From the NCBI GenBank assembly GCA_031263725.1, contig JAISFF010000051.1:1-39957 (forward strand): a stretch of 39,957 bases of DNA. Reading direction: 5' to 3'. The notes beneath the pieces were generated by a model that had not been told where the DNA came from, ran no database searches, and saw only the letters and a list, made by a program, of their open reading frames with translations. The DNA is from Lysobacteraceae bacterium. Its GTDB lineage: Bacteria; Pseudomonadota; Gammaproteobacteria; Xanthomonadales; Xanthomonadaceae. Positions 18,492 to 27,160 of this stretch are shown piece after piece. The number at the start of each line of letters is the position of its first letter. Position 1 is the first letter of the stretch. The position numbers were made by a program, and so were the translations under genes.

Positions 18492-19495
18492 TGCCGCAAC
18501 TCCTCGACTCGCACGTTCATCCGTTCGAAATAGGCATGGGCAGCGGCCAGATCGCCTCCGCGCAACGCCACGATCAGTTGTCCATAGGGAATGTCCTTGA
18601 TCCGGTCGATGCGACCGAACAGGACGTTGTAGTCCATCCCCGTCGTCCGCGCCATCTCGCCCAGCAGCGGCTGATAGGTGGTCGGCCCCGAGAAGGTCAG
18701 CCGCAGGATGTCGCCTTCCACCGTGGCGAAGTCCCGGCGCAAATCGTTTTCGTCCAGGTGTTCGGCTTCCGATACGAGACCGCGGGTCGTCGAATGCTGC
18801 GGATGCAGGAACACCCGCTCGACCGTGCCGCTCTCGACCAGGCGTCCGGAATCCAATACCGCCACGCGATCGCAAACCCGCCGTATCACGTCCATTTCGT
18901 GGGTGATCAGGACGATGGTCAGGCCCAGCTCGCGATTGATCCGCGCCAGCAGTTGCAGGACCGATGCTGTGGTCTGCGGATCCAGCGCGCTGGTGGCTTC
19001 GTCACACAACAGCAGTTGCGGCCGCATGGCCAATGCCCGCGCGATACCGACGCGCTGCTTCTGACCGCCCGACAATTGCGCCGGGTATTGCCTGGCCTGC
19101 CCGCTGAGGCCGACCCATTCCAGCAACTCGGAAACCCGCCGGTCGACTTCCGCACCCGGCATACCGGCCAAACGCAGCGGGAACGCCACATTGGCCTGCA
19201 CGGTCTTGGCGGCAAGCAGATTGAAATGCTGGAAAATCATGCCGATCCCGCGCCTGCGCTCGCGCAGGGCGGCGGCGTCCAGCCGGGTGATGTCCTGCCC
19301 ATCGATCAGCAGCTGTCCGCCGCTGGGTTCTTCCAGACGGTTTATCAGCCGGATCAGCGTCGACTTGCCCGCACCGGAATGCCCGATGATGCCGAAGACT
19401 TCGCCGCGCCCGATGCGCAGATCGAACGGGTACAAGGCCGGGCGTTGGCTGCCGCCGGTGCCGTAGGTTTTGCTGATCTGCCGGAATTCGATCAC
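18488..19495 (-). CDS. metN: Methionine ABC transporter ATP-binding protein
   Basis: This is the ATPase of MetNIQ, at the cytoplasmic face. The 335 residues start at a GTG (19495), with GAGG 10 nt upstream. Walker A is GHSGAGKS at 38-45, the Q-loop is MIFQHFNLL, the signature is [16 protein letters not shown], Walker B is [12 protein letters not shown] and the switch His is in [10 protein letters not shown]. The C-terminal 100 residues form the NIL/ACT-like regulatory domain ([20 protein letters not shown]), which in E. coli MetN binds methionine and inhibits transport. It is the first gene of the operon; I saw no riboswitch or clear MetJ box in the short gap before it. Confidence 0.96.
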   Translation of the reverse strand: MIEFRQISKTYGTGGSQRPALYPFDLRIGRGEVFGIIGHSGAGKSTLIRLINRLEEPSGGQLLIDGQDITRLDAAALRERRRGIGMIFQHFNLLAAKTVQANVAFPLRLAGMPGAEVDRRVSELLEWVGLSGQARQYPAQLSGGQKQRVGIARALAMRPQLLLCDEATSALDPQTTASVLQLLARINRELGLTIVLITHEMDVIRRVCDRVAVLDSGRLVESGTVERVFLHPQHSTTRGLVSEAEHLDENDLRRDFATVEGDILRLTFSGPTTYQPLLGEMARTTGMDYNVLFGRIDRIKDIPYGQLIVALRGGDLAAAHAYFERMNVRVEELRQ

Positions 19496-19594
19496 CGCAG
19501 CAATGCCTCAATCATCCAGACATGTGAAATAGGAAAGCGAAGACTAACAGGGTCGCGATATCGAAACCGCCCCTCGATGCCCGCGCATGCGGCA

Positions 19595-20476
19595 TCAGCC
19601 CGGGGAGCGCCGCCTTTGCACGCTCTCCCGATGCAACAGATACAGGCCGCTGGCGATGATGATGCCGGCCCCCAGCCATGTGGCCCAATCCGGCAACACG
19701 CGCCAGAACGCCCAGTCCCAGGCGATGACCCAGACCAGTCCCGTGTATTCCAGCGGTGCGATCAACGACGCCTCGCCCCGCTGGAACGCCGTCGTCAACC
19801 CCATCTGCCCCAATGCGCCGGTCAATCCCATCACGGCAATCAGCCAGGCATGTTCCCAACGCAGCGGCACCCAGCCCGGCGCGGCCATCACGCCCGCGCC
19901 TATCGCCATCAGCAACAGGAACCAGACCACCATCGCCTGCGAGGTGTCGGTGCCAACCAGCAGGCGCACGGTGATCGCGCCGCCGGCATAGGCCGTAGCC
20001 GCCGCCAGCACCAGCAGCCCGGCGATCGAAATGAATCCATCGATGCCCGGCCGCAGCACCACCAGTACTCCGACCAGGCCGCCCCCGATGGCGGCCCACC
20101 GGCGGGGACCGACCTTTTCCTTCAGAATCGGCACCGACAGCGCCGTGATCAGCAACGGTGCGACGAAAAAGATGGCGTAGCCCGTCGCCAGCGGCAGGCT
20201 TTTCAGCGCCTGCGCGAAGCAGGCGATCATCACGATTCCCAGCACGCCACGCAGCAGATGCAGGGACCAGCGCGCCGGCGCGATTGAGCGCAACCCGGCC
20301 GATCCCCAGACCCATGCCAGGACGAAGGGCAGCGATGCGGCTCCACGCAAGGTGGTCACCTGCAACGACGGATAATGCAGCGAAAGCGCCTTCATCGAGG
20401 CGTCCATCAGCGAAAAGAAGGCCACGGCCATCAGCATGAAGCCGATGGCGCCCAGGGAAGAGTGTCTGGAATCCAT
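19595..20476 (-). CDS. EamA/DMT-family transporter
   Basis: This is an inner-membrane protein of 293 residues with ten predicted hydrophobic segments arranged as two EamA repeats of five. Examples are IGFMLMAVAFFSLMDASMKA at the N-terminus, GYAIFFVAPLLITALSVPIL ending the first repeat, and LGAGIIIASGLYLLHRES at the C-terminus. Members export amino acids, drugs or metabolites; the substrate is not predictable here. It precedes metN on the same strand with a gap of about 100 nt and is divergent from the yajQ-like gene, whose start is 83 nt away. Confidence 0.92.
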   Translation of the reverse strand: MDSRHSSLGAIGFMLMAVAFFSLMDASMKALSLHYPSLQVTTLRGAASLPFVLAWVWGSAGLRSIAPARWSLHLLRGVLGIVMIACFAQALKSLPLATGYAIFFVAPLLITALSVPILKEKVGPRRWAAIGGGLVGVLVVLRPGIDGFISIAGLLVLAAATAYAGGAITVRLLVGTDTSQAMVVWFLLLMAIGAGVMAAPGWVPLRWEHAWLIAVMGLTGALGQMGLTTAFQRGEASLIAPLEYTGLVWVIAWDWAFWRVLPDWATWLGAGIIIASGLYLLHRESVQRRRSPG

Positions 20477-20558
20477 GCGCCATTATCGCGCCAAGGAGCG
20501 ACATCCGCGTGACTGCGGCTACACTGGCGTCCCGTCCACTCATCCAGGAGATCAGGCC

Positions 20559-21041
20559 ATGCCATCATTCGATGTCGTTTCCGAAGTCGACAAGCACGAA
20601 TTGGCCAACGCGGTCGACCAGGCCAATCGCGAGCTTTGCAACCGTTTCGACTTCAAGGGCATCGATGCCAAGTTCGTCCTGGAAGACAATTCGATCACCC
20701 AGTCCGCTCCCACCGATTTCCAGCTCAAGCAGATGACCGACATCCTGCGCGCACGCCTGATCGCCCGCCAGATCGATGTTCGCTGTCTCGAATTCGGCGA
20801 TATCGAAATCAACCTGGCCAGAGCGCGCCGGAAAATCGCGGTCAAGCAGGGCATCGAACAGAAACTGGCCAAGAAGATCGTCGCCGCGATCAAGGAAGCC
20901 AAGCTCAAGACCGAGGCGCAGATCAACGGCGACAAGTTGCGCGTCACCGGCAAGAAGCGCGATGACCTGCAAGCAGTGATGGCCTTGCTGCGGCAGGGAG
21001 ATTTCGAGGTGCCAATGCAGTTCGACAACTTCCGCGACTGA
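20559..21041 (+). CDS. yajQ: YajQ-family nucleotide-binding protein
   Basis: This is a 160-residue cytoplasmic protein of the YajQ/UPF0234 family. The start at ATG 20559 has CAGGAG 8 nt upstream and yields the family-typical opening MPSFDVVSEVDKHELANAVD. NRFDFKGIDAKFVLED, ARARRKIAVKQGIEQKLAKK and KLRVTGKKRDDLQAVMALLR are also recognisable. A Xanthomonas homologue is reported to bind cyclic-di-GMP and act with a transcription factor; whether this protein does so cannot be read from sequence. The open frame extending to 20436 overlaps the divergent transporter and is not coding. Confidence 0.95.
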   Translation: MPSFDVVSEVDKHELANAVDQANRELCNRFDFKGIDAKFVLEDNSITQSAPTDFQLKQMTDILRARLIARQIDVRCLEFGDIEINLARARRKIAVKQGIEQKLAKKIVAAIKEAKLKTEAQINGDKLRVTGKKRDDLQAVMALLRQGDFEVPMQFDNFRD

Positions 21042-21510
21042 AATAGGCGACCACGGTTGCCGGGCGCGCCTTCGCACCAGGCGGTATGCGAAGACGGAAT
21101 CCGGTCCGACATCAAGAAGACGCCCCGAGCGATCGGGACATCTGGCATCTGGCAATCGATCCTGCCCGATAGCGGGCCGGAATCGGAATCCATTCTTCGT
21201 TTCCGCCCTTGGGACATTATGAGGACATTATGACCATAGACTTTGCCGTGGACCGCTGCTGAAAAACCGGCCCGGCCATGGCAGGCACTCCAACATATCT
21301 TTCCGGGCCTTGCAGAGCGCATACGTCGATTTCAATTTCTGCATATATGAAAGCATATGACTCCTTCATCCCTGGTATGCATCTCATGTCTGCCATTGTT
21401 CGCCCATGATGATCCGGATGCTTCATCCCGTTCTACTGCGATACCATCGAATCGACTACCATGCGAACCAGACCTTGTGCAACCCCTCTTTCGCATACTG
21501 GAATTGCCGC
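21042..21510. other. Intergenic region with an 11-bp tandem repeat
   Basis: No convincing gene is present in these 469 nt; the minus-strand frames here lack protein-like composition or start signals. A perfect tandem duplication of GGACATTATGA occupies 21212-21222 and 21223-21233. A/T-rich DNA near 21325-21360 contains ATATG-AAAG-CATAT. Promoter elements for the DUF1415 gene may lie here but none is clear. Confidence 0.5.
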
Positions 21511-22080
21511 ATGAATGAACCGGCGCCCACCACCGAAGCCGAACCCGTCGCCGCTACCCGCCGCTGGCTGGAACGGGCGGTGATCGGCTTGAATCTTTGT
21601 CCCTTCGCCAAGTCCGTCCATGTCAAGAAACAGGTACGGATGGTGCTCAGCGATGCGGAGACGCCGGAGGATCTGCTGGAACAGCTCGCCGAGGAATTGC
21701 TACACCTGCGCGACATATCGCCCGAGCGGACGGATACGACACTGTTGATCCATCCGCAGGTGCTGACCGACTTTCTCGAATACAACGATTTCCTGGACCG
21801 GGTGGATGCCCTGCTCGAAGCGCTGGATCTGCCAGGAACACTCCAGGTGGCCAGCTTCCATCCGGACTACCAGTTCGCGGACAGCTATCCGGACGACATC
21901 GAGAATTACACCAACCGCTCTCCCTATCCCACTTTGCACCTGATCCGCGAAACCAGCATCGATCGTGCCGTCGCCGCATTCGCCGATCCCGAAGCAATCG
22001 TCGGGCGCAACAAGGAATCGGTTCGCACGCTTGGCGTCGAAGGCTGGCAGAAACTGCTGCGGGACGAATCCACGACATAA
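21511..22080 (+). CDS. DUF1415 family protein
   Basis: The 189-residue cytoplasmic protein matches the DUF1415 pattern: RRWLERAVIGLNLCPFAKSV near the N-terminus, TTLLIHPQVLTDFLEYNDFL, QVASFHPDYQFADS, ENYTNRSPYPTLHLIRE, and an ending resembling IVGRNKESVRTLGVEGW. The conserved Cys in NLCPFAK and the His/Asp of FHPDYQF are candidate functional residues. The start at ATG 21511 is preferred over the upstream ATG at 21406 because homology begins shortly after it. No function is established. A 7-bp hairpin with CCCCGCA/TGCGGGG follows at 22093-22109. Confidence 0.9.
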   Translation: MNEPAPTTEAEPVAATRRWLERAVIGLNLCPFAKSVHVKKQVRMVLSDAETPEDLLEQLAEELLHLRDISPERTDTTLLIHPQVLTDFLEYNDFLDRVDALLEALDLPGTLQVASFHPDYQFADSYPDDIENYTNRSPYPTLHLIRETSIDRAVAAFADPEAIVGRNKESVRTLGVEGWQKLLRDESTT

Positions 22081-22092
22081 CGCAAGACCCTA

Positions 22093-22109
22093 CCCCGCAG
22101 GATGCGGGG
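22093..22109. other. Short GC hairpin after the DUF1415 gene
   Basis: CCCCGCA/TGCGGGG is a perfect inverted repeat with loop GGA, 12 nt after the stop. No T tract follows, so it is at most a weak terminator between this gene and the convergent rsuA. Confidence 0.35.
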
Positions 22110-22228
22110 AATCGCCTGCGTCACCCGACCGGCCTCTGTCCCTCGGGCGGCTTCGTGCCGGTATCGGCGATGCCGGTTGCGACAATCGTGAATGCGGCGG
22201 CCTCCGCAAGAAAACTTCGCGTACTTGC

Positions 22229-22939
22229 TTACTGGCCCAGCAGCCTCCGCTCGGCTGCCGTCACCGCTCGCCATCGCCCTGCATCCAGATTGTCCAAATG
22301 CAAATCCCCGATCTGACTGCGATGCAGGGTTTCCACATGATTCCCGACGGCGGCGAACATGCGCCGGACTTGGTGATAACGCCCTTGGATCAATGTCAGC
22401 CGTGCGCGGCGTGGCCCCAGAATTTCCAGTTTCGCCGGCAGCAGAGGCGTCCGTTCGGATTCCAGCATCAATTCGCCGCTGGCGAAGATCGCGGCCTCGT
22501 CGCCACGCAGATCGCGTGCGAGCTCCGCCTGGTAGACCTTGGCCAGACTGGATTTCGGCGAAATGATCCGATGCAGCAGCGCGCCATCGTCGGTCAGCAG
22601 CAGCAGGCCGCTGGTATCGCGATCCAGACGTCCTACAGGCGATACGACCGGCGTTCGCAGACGGAAGCGGCCCGGCAACAGATCGTAGATCAGGCGCCCG
22701 TGGTCCTGGGTCGAGCAGGTATATCCCATTGGCTTGTGCAGCATCAGCAGCATTCCGGCAGGCGGGTCCAGCGGCTCGCCATCGATACGCATGTCGTGCC
22801 ATTGGACATCGTCATCGACATACAGGCGTTCGCCACCGATACCGGTGATCCTGCCGTCGGCAAACAATGCCAATACCTGACGCCGACTGCCATAGCCCAG
22901 ATTGGCCAGAGTCTTCATCCATCCGGGCGACCGGCTCAT
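22229..22939 (-). CDS. rsuA: 16S rRNA pseudouridine-516 synthase
   Basis: The 236-residue protein has an N-terminal S4 RNA-binding domain (LANLGYGSRRQVLALFADGR) and the RsuA/RluB-type catalytic domain, with VGRLDRDTSGLLLLT containing the catalytic Asp106 and the KPMGYTCS and LIQGRYHQVRRMFAAVGNHV motifs. Length and the GYTCS variant fit RsuA rather than the longer RluB/RluE/RluF proteins. It ends a minus-strand gene string with the acyltransferase, a membrane protein and an RsmC-like methyltransferase, so two 16S rRNA modification enzymes may share a transcript. Confidence 0.92.
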   Translation of the reverse strand: MSRSPGWMKTLANLGYGSRRQVLALFADGRITGIGGERLYVDDDVQWHDMRIDGEPLDPPAGMLLMLHKPMGYTCSTQDHGRLIYDLLPGRFRLRTPVVSPVGRLDRDTSGLLLLTDDGALLHRIISPKSSLAKVYQAELARDLRGDEAAIFASGELMLESERTPLLPAKLEILGPRRARLTLIQGRYHQVRRMFAAVGNHVETLHRSQIGDLHLDNLDAGRWRAVTAAERRLLGQ

Positions 22940-22993
22940 GCGGCACCCATTGCGCTGATATGGATGGCCGACGGAATATTCGCCGCGGGAGTC

Positions 22994-23584
22994 TCAGCGA
23001 CCACGCACTCCGCCATCTTCGGTTCCGGTTTCCAGCGGCTGGATGACGCGACATGGATTGCCCGCCGCGAATACCTGCGCCGGCACATCCCGCGTCACTA
23101 CCGATCCGGCGCCGATCACGCTGCCTTCGCCGATGCGTACGCCGGGACAGATGATCGCGCCGCCGCCGACCCAGACGCCGGAACCGATTCCGATCGGCCG
23201 TGCGGCCTCCAGCCCGCGCTGGCGCAAATCCCGTTCCATCGGATGCGTGGCGGTATATATTTGCACGCCGGGCCCGAACAGCACATCGTCGCCGATATGC
23301 ACTTCCGCCGGGTCCAGCACCACGCAATTGAAATTGAAGAATACCCGGTTGCCGATATGGATATTGGTGCCGTAATCGCAGTGGAAAGGCGGCTCGATCA
23401 CCAGATCCGGGCCGACCGAGCCGAACAGGTTCTGATGGATGTATCGCCGCAGCTTGCGCTGCTCGTCGACGCTGCGATTGAACTGCAGCAACAGGATGCG
23501 CGCTCTTTCGCGCTGCTCCAGCAGGTATTCGTCCGCGGCGTCGTACAGCTCGCCGGCCACCATCTTTCCCCATTCTGTTTTCAT
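22994..23584 (-). CDS. Sugar O-acetyltransferase, left-handed beta-helix family
   Basis: The protein resembles maltose/galactoside acetyltransferases (Maa/LacA). The start at ATG 23584 overlaps the upstream stop (ATGA) and gives 196 residues. The N-terminal Mac domain reads KMVAGELYDAADEYLLEQRE, followed by hexapeptide repeats (IHIGNRVFFNFNCVVLDPAE, IGIGSGVWVGGGAIICPGVR, IGEGSVIGAGSVVTRDVPA). The catalytic His is expected in TATHPME. The acetyl acceptor is not known. The gene lies between a membrane protein and rsuA. Confidence 0.92.
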   Translation of the reverse strand: MKTEWGKMVAGELYDAADEYLLEQRERARILLLQFNRSVDEQRKLRRYIHQNLFGSVGPDLVIEPPFHCDYGTNIHIGNRVFFNFNCVVLDPAEVHIGDDVLFGPGVQIYTATHPMERDLRQRGLEAARPIGIGSGVWVGGGAIICPGVRIGEGSVIGAGSVVTRDVPAQVFAAGNPCRVIQPLETGTEDGGVRGR

Positions 23585-24093
23585 ATCCGTCCTTCCTCCG
23601 CCGAACCACGCTCGCGCAGACGTTCCAGATCCGAGCGCGTACTCCACATCAGATAGTCGCAATGCCCCGCCTGCGCGATGCAGAAAAAGGCCCACATGTT
23701 CCCATCCTGCCGGTAATAATGCACCGAATATCCGCGCTCGGCGTAATCCTTGAGCACCCCGGGCCAGCGCTCGAAGGGCGCTTCCGCCGGAGCGGGCGCA
23801 TCCAGTCGGGCGAAAAAGGCATCCGCATCGGCGACGGCCATTTCGAAACCGCCAAAGGAAAGATTCAGATCCAGGTTGTTCGATGTCCTGATGGACCGGG
23901 CGGATGGCGGCAGCGCATCCGGCAACCAGCCTTGCTGAAACAATCCGCCGGCACGGGCATCGGCCAGCGTGTCGTAACGGCGGTCCATCTTCGCGCCGTG
24001 CCAGGTGAACACCATCCAGCTCATCGCCGCGAATGCCAGCAAGCCGATGACGATCAGCAGGAACATGATGCCGCCGCGCTTGATACCGCTCAT
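23581..24093 (-). CDS. Membrane-anchored hypothetical protein
   Basis: This is a 170-residue protein whose ATG at 24093 overlaps the stop of the RsmC-like gene (ATGA), a better start than the open frame extending to 24216. A single N-terminal membrane segment (GIMFLLIVIGLLAFAAMSWM) is followed by a soluble domain with aromatic motifs GYSVHYYRQDGNMWAFFCIA and an ending rich in charged residues (DLERLRERGSAEEGRI). No family is recognised. The 4-nt overlaps on both sides suggest tight co-expression with a methyltransferase and an acetyltransferase. Confidence 0.8.
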   Translation of the reverse strand: MSGIKRGGIMFLLIVIGLLAFAAMSWMVFTWHGAKMDRRYDTLADARAGGLFQQGWLPDALPPSARSIRTSNNLDLNLSFGGFEMAVADADAFFARLDAPAPAEAPFERWPGVLKDYAERGYSVHYYRQDGNMWAFFCIAQAGHCDYLMWSTRSDLERLRERGSAEEGRI

Positions 24094-25199
24094 CGCGGCC
24101 CCGCCTTGATCGCCTCGATCACTTTGAATCCCTGATCCATATCCACCAAACGTATGTCGCTGAATCGCTGCTTCAGTACATCCTCGTACGGCAGATGCTT
24201 GTTGGCGACCAACCATAGCCTGCCGCCACGCATCAGGGCGGCGGCGGCGGCGGCGATGAAACCTTGACCGATATCCGGGCGGCCATCGCGTCCCTGGGAA
24301 TGGAATGGCGGATTGCTGACGATGAAGTCATAGGCCCGATCCAGTCCGGATGTCACATCGGCCCAGTGGTACTGCAACTGGACGCGTTGCGAATGCCGCG
24401 AGAGATTGATCCGCGCCAGCGCCAGGGCGCGCGATTCGGCTTCATAGACATCCAGGGACCTGACGCCGGGGCACCGCGTCAGCACTTCATCGGCAAGATA
24501 GCCGAACCCTGTTCCCAGATCGGCGCCATCGCCGCCCAAAGTCGTCGGCAGATTACGTGCCAGCAAAGCGGAAGCCGGATCGATGCGGTTCCATGAGAAC
24601 ACGCCCGGGCGGCTGACATAACGTCCTTGCAGGATCGGTCTTGGTGCGTCCAGTTCGCGCCATTGGGCCAGCAGCGCATGATCGCCGTCGCCGATCGGCC
24701 CGGTCCAGAATACGCGGCAATGGTGTTTGGACAGGCTGCCCCCCAGGCCCGCCAGGCGTTTCAGGTCGCCTTCGCCGGCCTTCGCGCCCTCGTTGTTCTC
24801 GATGCTGGCGATCACGCGTCCGCCGGGCGCGGCCAGGGTCACGGCCCGTGCGAACAGGGCGCGGGCCTCTTCGCGCTGCCGTGGCGGCAGCACCAGAACA
24901 TGGGGATAACGCTTCGGACTGGCATCGACATCGGCCACGGTCCGGAATCCCTGCTGCTGCAAAACATCCGCCGCCGGTTTGAAACTCTGTTCGCAAAGCA
25001 GCGAACCGGTCTCCATGCGTTGCATGGCGCCGCCGCCGCGTGCACGCAGGAACAGGCTTTCCGTCCCGGATTGCGGCAGCACATTGTGGGCGAAAGGAAG
25101 AAACAGCACTTCCAGGGCCGGATCGGAAATTGCGGAAGCCAAGGCATCACACCTGTGGGTTGCGAATCGATTGACGAATGATTCTACCCGGCTGGGCAA
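24090..25199 (-). CDS. rsmC: RsmC/RlmG-like rRNA (guanine-N2) methyltransferase
   Basis: This class I SAM-dependent methyltransferase has two tandem Rossmann-like halves. The N-terminal half is degenerate (VLVLPPRQREEARALFARAV). The C-terminal half carries the SAM motif GADLGTGFGYLADEVLT, an acidic ribose-binding DVYEAESRALALARINL, and the catalytic NPPF in YDFIVSNPPFHSQGRDGRPD. This architecture is typical of RsmC (m2G1207 of 16S rRNA) and RlmG; I favour RsmC from length (up to 369 residues). The frame opens with a TTG at 25199; another TTG, 19 codons later with AGGTG upstream, may be the true start. The next gene overlaps its stop by 4 nt. Confidence 0.85.
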   Translation of the reverse strand: MPSRVESFVNRFATHRCDALASAISDPALEVLFLPFAHNVLPQSGTESLFLRARGGGAMQRMETGSLLCEQSFKPAADVLQQQGFRTVADVDASPKRYPHVLVLPPRQREEARALFARAVTLAAPGGRVIASIENNEGAKAGEGDLKRLAGLGGSLSKHHCRVFWTGPIGDGDHALLAQWRELDAPRPILQGRYVSRPGVFSWNRIDPASALLARNLPTTLGGDGADLGTGFGYLADEVLTRCPGVRSLDVYEAESRALALARINLSRHSQRVQLQYHWADVTSGLDRAYDFIVSNPPFHSQGRDGRPDIGQGFIAAAAAALMRGGRLWLVANKHLPYEDVLKQRFSDIRLVDMDQGFKVIEAIKAGPR

Positions 25200-25259
25200 A
25201 ACCTGCTTCCCGGCACACGTTCACCTGGTCGATCAGATACCGTGAACCGGATGGCCTGC

Positions 25260-25790
25260 TCAGCGACCGCCCGGCGCGCAAGGGCTGCCGGTGATCTGCA
25301 GCTCCGCCGCATACAGCGGCATGGAAGCCAGTTGCCCCGCCAGGGTCTGTTGTCTGGCGTCGTCCAGGTAGATGCGGACGCGGCCCTGCCCATCGGCATC
25401 GGGCACCTGCGCCGCGACCGGTTTGCGCCACACATGCATCACGACCTGTTGCGACAGGCAAAGAGTCGCCGGAAACCGGATCAGATCGTTGAGCACCCAA
25501 CCGCTTTCGAGCGAAGGCTGCGCCGCGGAGAAATCGACGAAACGCGCCCTTGGCTGGCAATCGGGCCGGGTTCGCCGTGCGGAGATGCGGTAGGTTTCCA
25601 GACTGTCGCCGGTATAGGCACCGCCGATCCAGACACAGGCCTCGGGGATCGACCGCAGGTTGCGGACCTCGTCCGGAGCCTGCGCCGGGTAGGGCTCGCG
25701 CCGGATTTCCGGTGGCGGTTCGGCGGCGACCGCCGTGAATGCGAACAGGGCCACGCTGAAGCCGACCACTGACCGCCATGAGCGTGACAT
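25260..25790 (-). CDS. Secreted hypothetical protein
   Basis: The 176-residue protein starts at ATG 25790 with GAGGAG 8 nt upstream and a signal peptide (SVVGFSVALFAFTAVAAEPP). The mature part contains three cysteines (EACVWIGG, RPDCQPRARFVDFS, ATLCLSQQ) plus one in the C-terminal SPCAPGG. It has predicted beta-rich segments such as GRVRIYLDDARQQ. I recognise no domain. It stands 60 nt upstream of the RsmC-like gene on the same strand and could lead the gene string down to rsuA. Confidence 0.8.
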   Translation of the reverse strand: MSRSWRSVVGFSVALFAFTAVAAEPPPEIRREPYPAQAPDEVRNLRSIPEACVWIGGAYTGDSLETYRISARRTRPDCQPRARFVDFSAAQPSLESGWVLNDLIRFPATLCLSQQVVMHVWRKPVAAQVPDADGQGRVRIYLDDARQQTLAGQLASMPLYAAELQITGSPCAPGGR

Positions 25791-26043
25791 ACGACGACTC
25801 CTCGACGATACGAAAGCCGGCAGCCTGCCATGCCGTGGCTTAACCAAGGATGCAAACCGGGCCGGACGAACGCCTTCGCCGGGGTCCGCAACATCCGCGC
25901 GTGGCATCATTGCATGTCGGCCTGTCCGCCGGCCTTGACACTCCCCGAACCGATGCCGTTAAGCTCATCGTCATGACCCATATCGCGCAAAACCGGACCG
26001 CCCCCGATTTCGATTCCGGGAATGCCGTGGCAGGACTTCCCGC

Positions 26044-26469
26044 ATGAACGGGTTCTACGACTCGATGGTGAGCTACGCGAGGATCCCGCTCGACGATCTC
26101 TCGCAGAAGGACGCCGTGCAGATCCTTACCGCTTTCCAGCGCAGGCTCTGGGCGGTCGGCTCGATACCGAAGGACGCCTACCCCGCCCACGAGGGCATCA
26201 CCTACGAATCCAACTTGCGGGAGATCCCCAAGATATGGGCGGCGTTCCTGCATACCGCGCAACGTAACGCGCTGCTCGAACACGAACAGTGCATGGTCGA
26301 AGGCATCGAGCGCAAACTGCACGCCCTGTACGGCAATCTGGAGCAAGGCAATACCAAGCTGGCGCACAGGATTGCCGTCAATCTGTCGTTCTCCCATGTC
26401 GAGAGCCTGAGCCTGAATCTGCTCGGTCTCCCGGGGCCGCCGTTCGTCGATCCGCCTCCGGCGGAGTAA
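26044..26469 (+). CDS. Hypothetical protein
   Basis: This is a 141-residue cytoplasmic protein with no signal peptide or membrane segment, starting at ATG 26044 with CAGGA 9 nt upstream. It is predominantly helical, with LSQKDAVQILTAFQRRLWAV, FLHTAQRNALLEHEQCMVEG and LEQGNTKLAHRIAVNLSFSH, ending in a Pro-rich tail (LPGPPFVDPPPAE). It lies 42 nt upstream of ppa on the same strand. An AT-rich patch and an 8-C run separate the two. No function is proposed. Confidence 0.8.
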   Translation: MNGFYDSMVSYARIPLDDLSQKDAVQILTAFQRRLWAVGSIPKDAYPAHEGITYESNLREIPKIWAAFLHTAQRNALLEHEQCMVEGIERKLHALYGNLEQGNTKLAHRIAVNLSFSHVESLSLNLLGLPGPPFVDPPPAE

Positions 26470-26511
26470 AATAAAAAGTTTTCCCCCCCCTCATTTCACC
26501 TGGAGCCAGGC

Positions 26512-27045
26512 ATGGGTCTGAAACAAGTTACCTCCGGCAAGAACCCGCCGGACGAAATCAATGTGATCATCGAGATTCCGCGGGATTCGGAGCCGGTGAA
26601 GTACGAAGTGGACAAGGAGAGTGGAGCCATCTTCGTCGATCGCATTCTGTCCACGCCGATGCGCTACCCCTGCAACTACGGCTATGTCCCGAACACCTTG
26701 TGCGGCGATGGCGACCCGGCGGACGTGCTGGTGGTGCTGCCGCTGGCGCTGATCCCGGGGGCGGTGGTGCGGTGCCGCCCGATCGGCGTACTGAAGATGA
26801 CCGACGAAGCCGGTTCCGACGAAAAGATTCTCGCGGTGCCGATCGGCAAGATATTCTCCGGCTACACCCGCGTCGAGGACATTCATCAGGTGTCGCAGCA
26901 CTGGCTCGACCGCATCGGGCACTTCTTCACCCACTACAAGGACCTGGAACAGGGCAAGTGGGTCAAGATCGATGGCTGGGGCAACGCCGCTGAAGCCAAG
27001 CAGGTGCTGCTCGATGCCATCGAGCGTGCCAGGCAGGATCACTGA
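26512..27045 (+). CDS. ppa: Inorganic pyrophosphatase (family I)
   Basis: This enzyme hydrolyses pyrophosphate and so drives biosynthetic reactions. The 177-residue protein has the usual bacterial length. The signature DGDPADVLV carries metal ligands Asp66, Asp68 and Asp71. Substrate and metal residues are also visible in FVDRILSTPMRYPCNYGYVP, the KILAVP block and FFTHYKDLE-GKWVK. A GGAG ribosome-binding site is 9 nt before the ATG. The stop is followed by a 14-bp hairpin (one mismatch) at 27080-27113. Confidence 0.98.
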   Translation: MGLKQVTSGKNPPDEINVIIEIPRDSEPVKYEVDKESGAIFVDRILSTPMRYPCNYGYVPNTLCGDGDPADVLVVLPLALIPGAVVRCRPIGVLKMTDEAGSDEKILAVPIGKIFSGYTRVEDIHQVSQHWLDRIGHFFTHYKDLEQGKWVKIDGWGNAAEAKQVLLDAIERARQDH

Positions 27046-27079
27046 CGTTCCGCAACTCGCGCGAACGATCGCACGATAC

Positions 27080-27113
27080 CGACGAAGGCTCCGATTGCTC
27101 GGAACCTTCGTCG
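27080..27113. terminator. Hairpin after ppa
   Basis: CGACGAAGGCTCCG and CGGAACCTTCGTCG form a 14-bp stem with one mismatch and a 6-nt loop, between convergent ppa and the GGDEF-type gene. No T tract follows, so it is a probable rather than certain terminator. Confidence 0.55.
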
Positions 27114-27133
27114 CCCGCATACCGAAACACGGG

Positions 27134-27160
27134 GCTGATCCGGATCGAATCCGGATCAGC
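27134..27160 (-). terminator. Hairpin overlapping the end of the GGDEF-type gene
   Basis: A perfect 12-bp inverted repeat, GCTGATCCGGAT/ATCCGGATCAGC with loop CGA, includes the stop codon of the minus-strand gene. A terminal position suggests a role in 3' end formation; there is no T tract on either strand. Confidence 0.5.

Noticed and set aside
19496-19594. Possible MetJ box (AGACATGT) upstream of metN
   Set aside because: Only one imperfect half-like match is present, without the tandem 8-mers expected of a MetJ operator.
26478-26490. Run of eight C after a T run upstream of ppa as a phase-variable tract
   Set aside because: It lies outside the ppa coding region and before a good ribosome-binding site; phase variation of an essential pyrophosphatase is unlikely.
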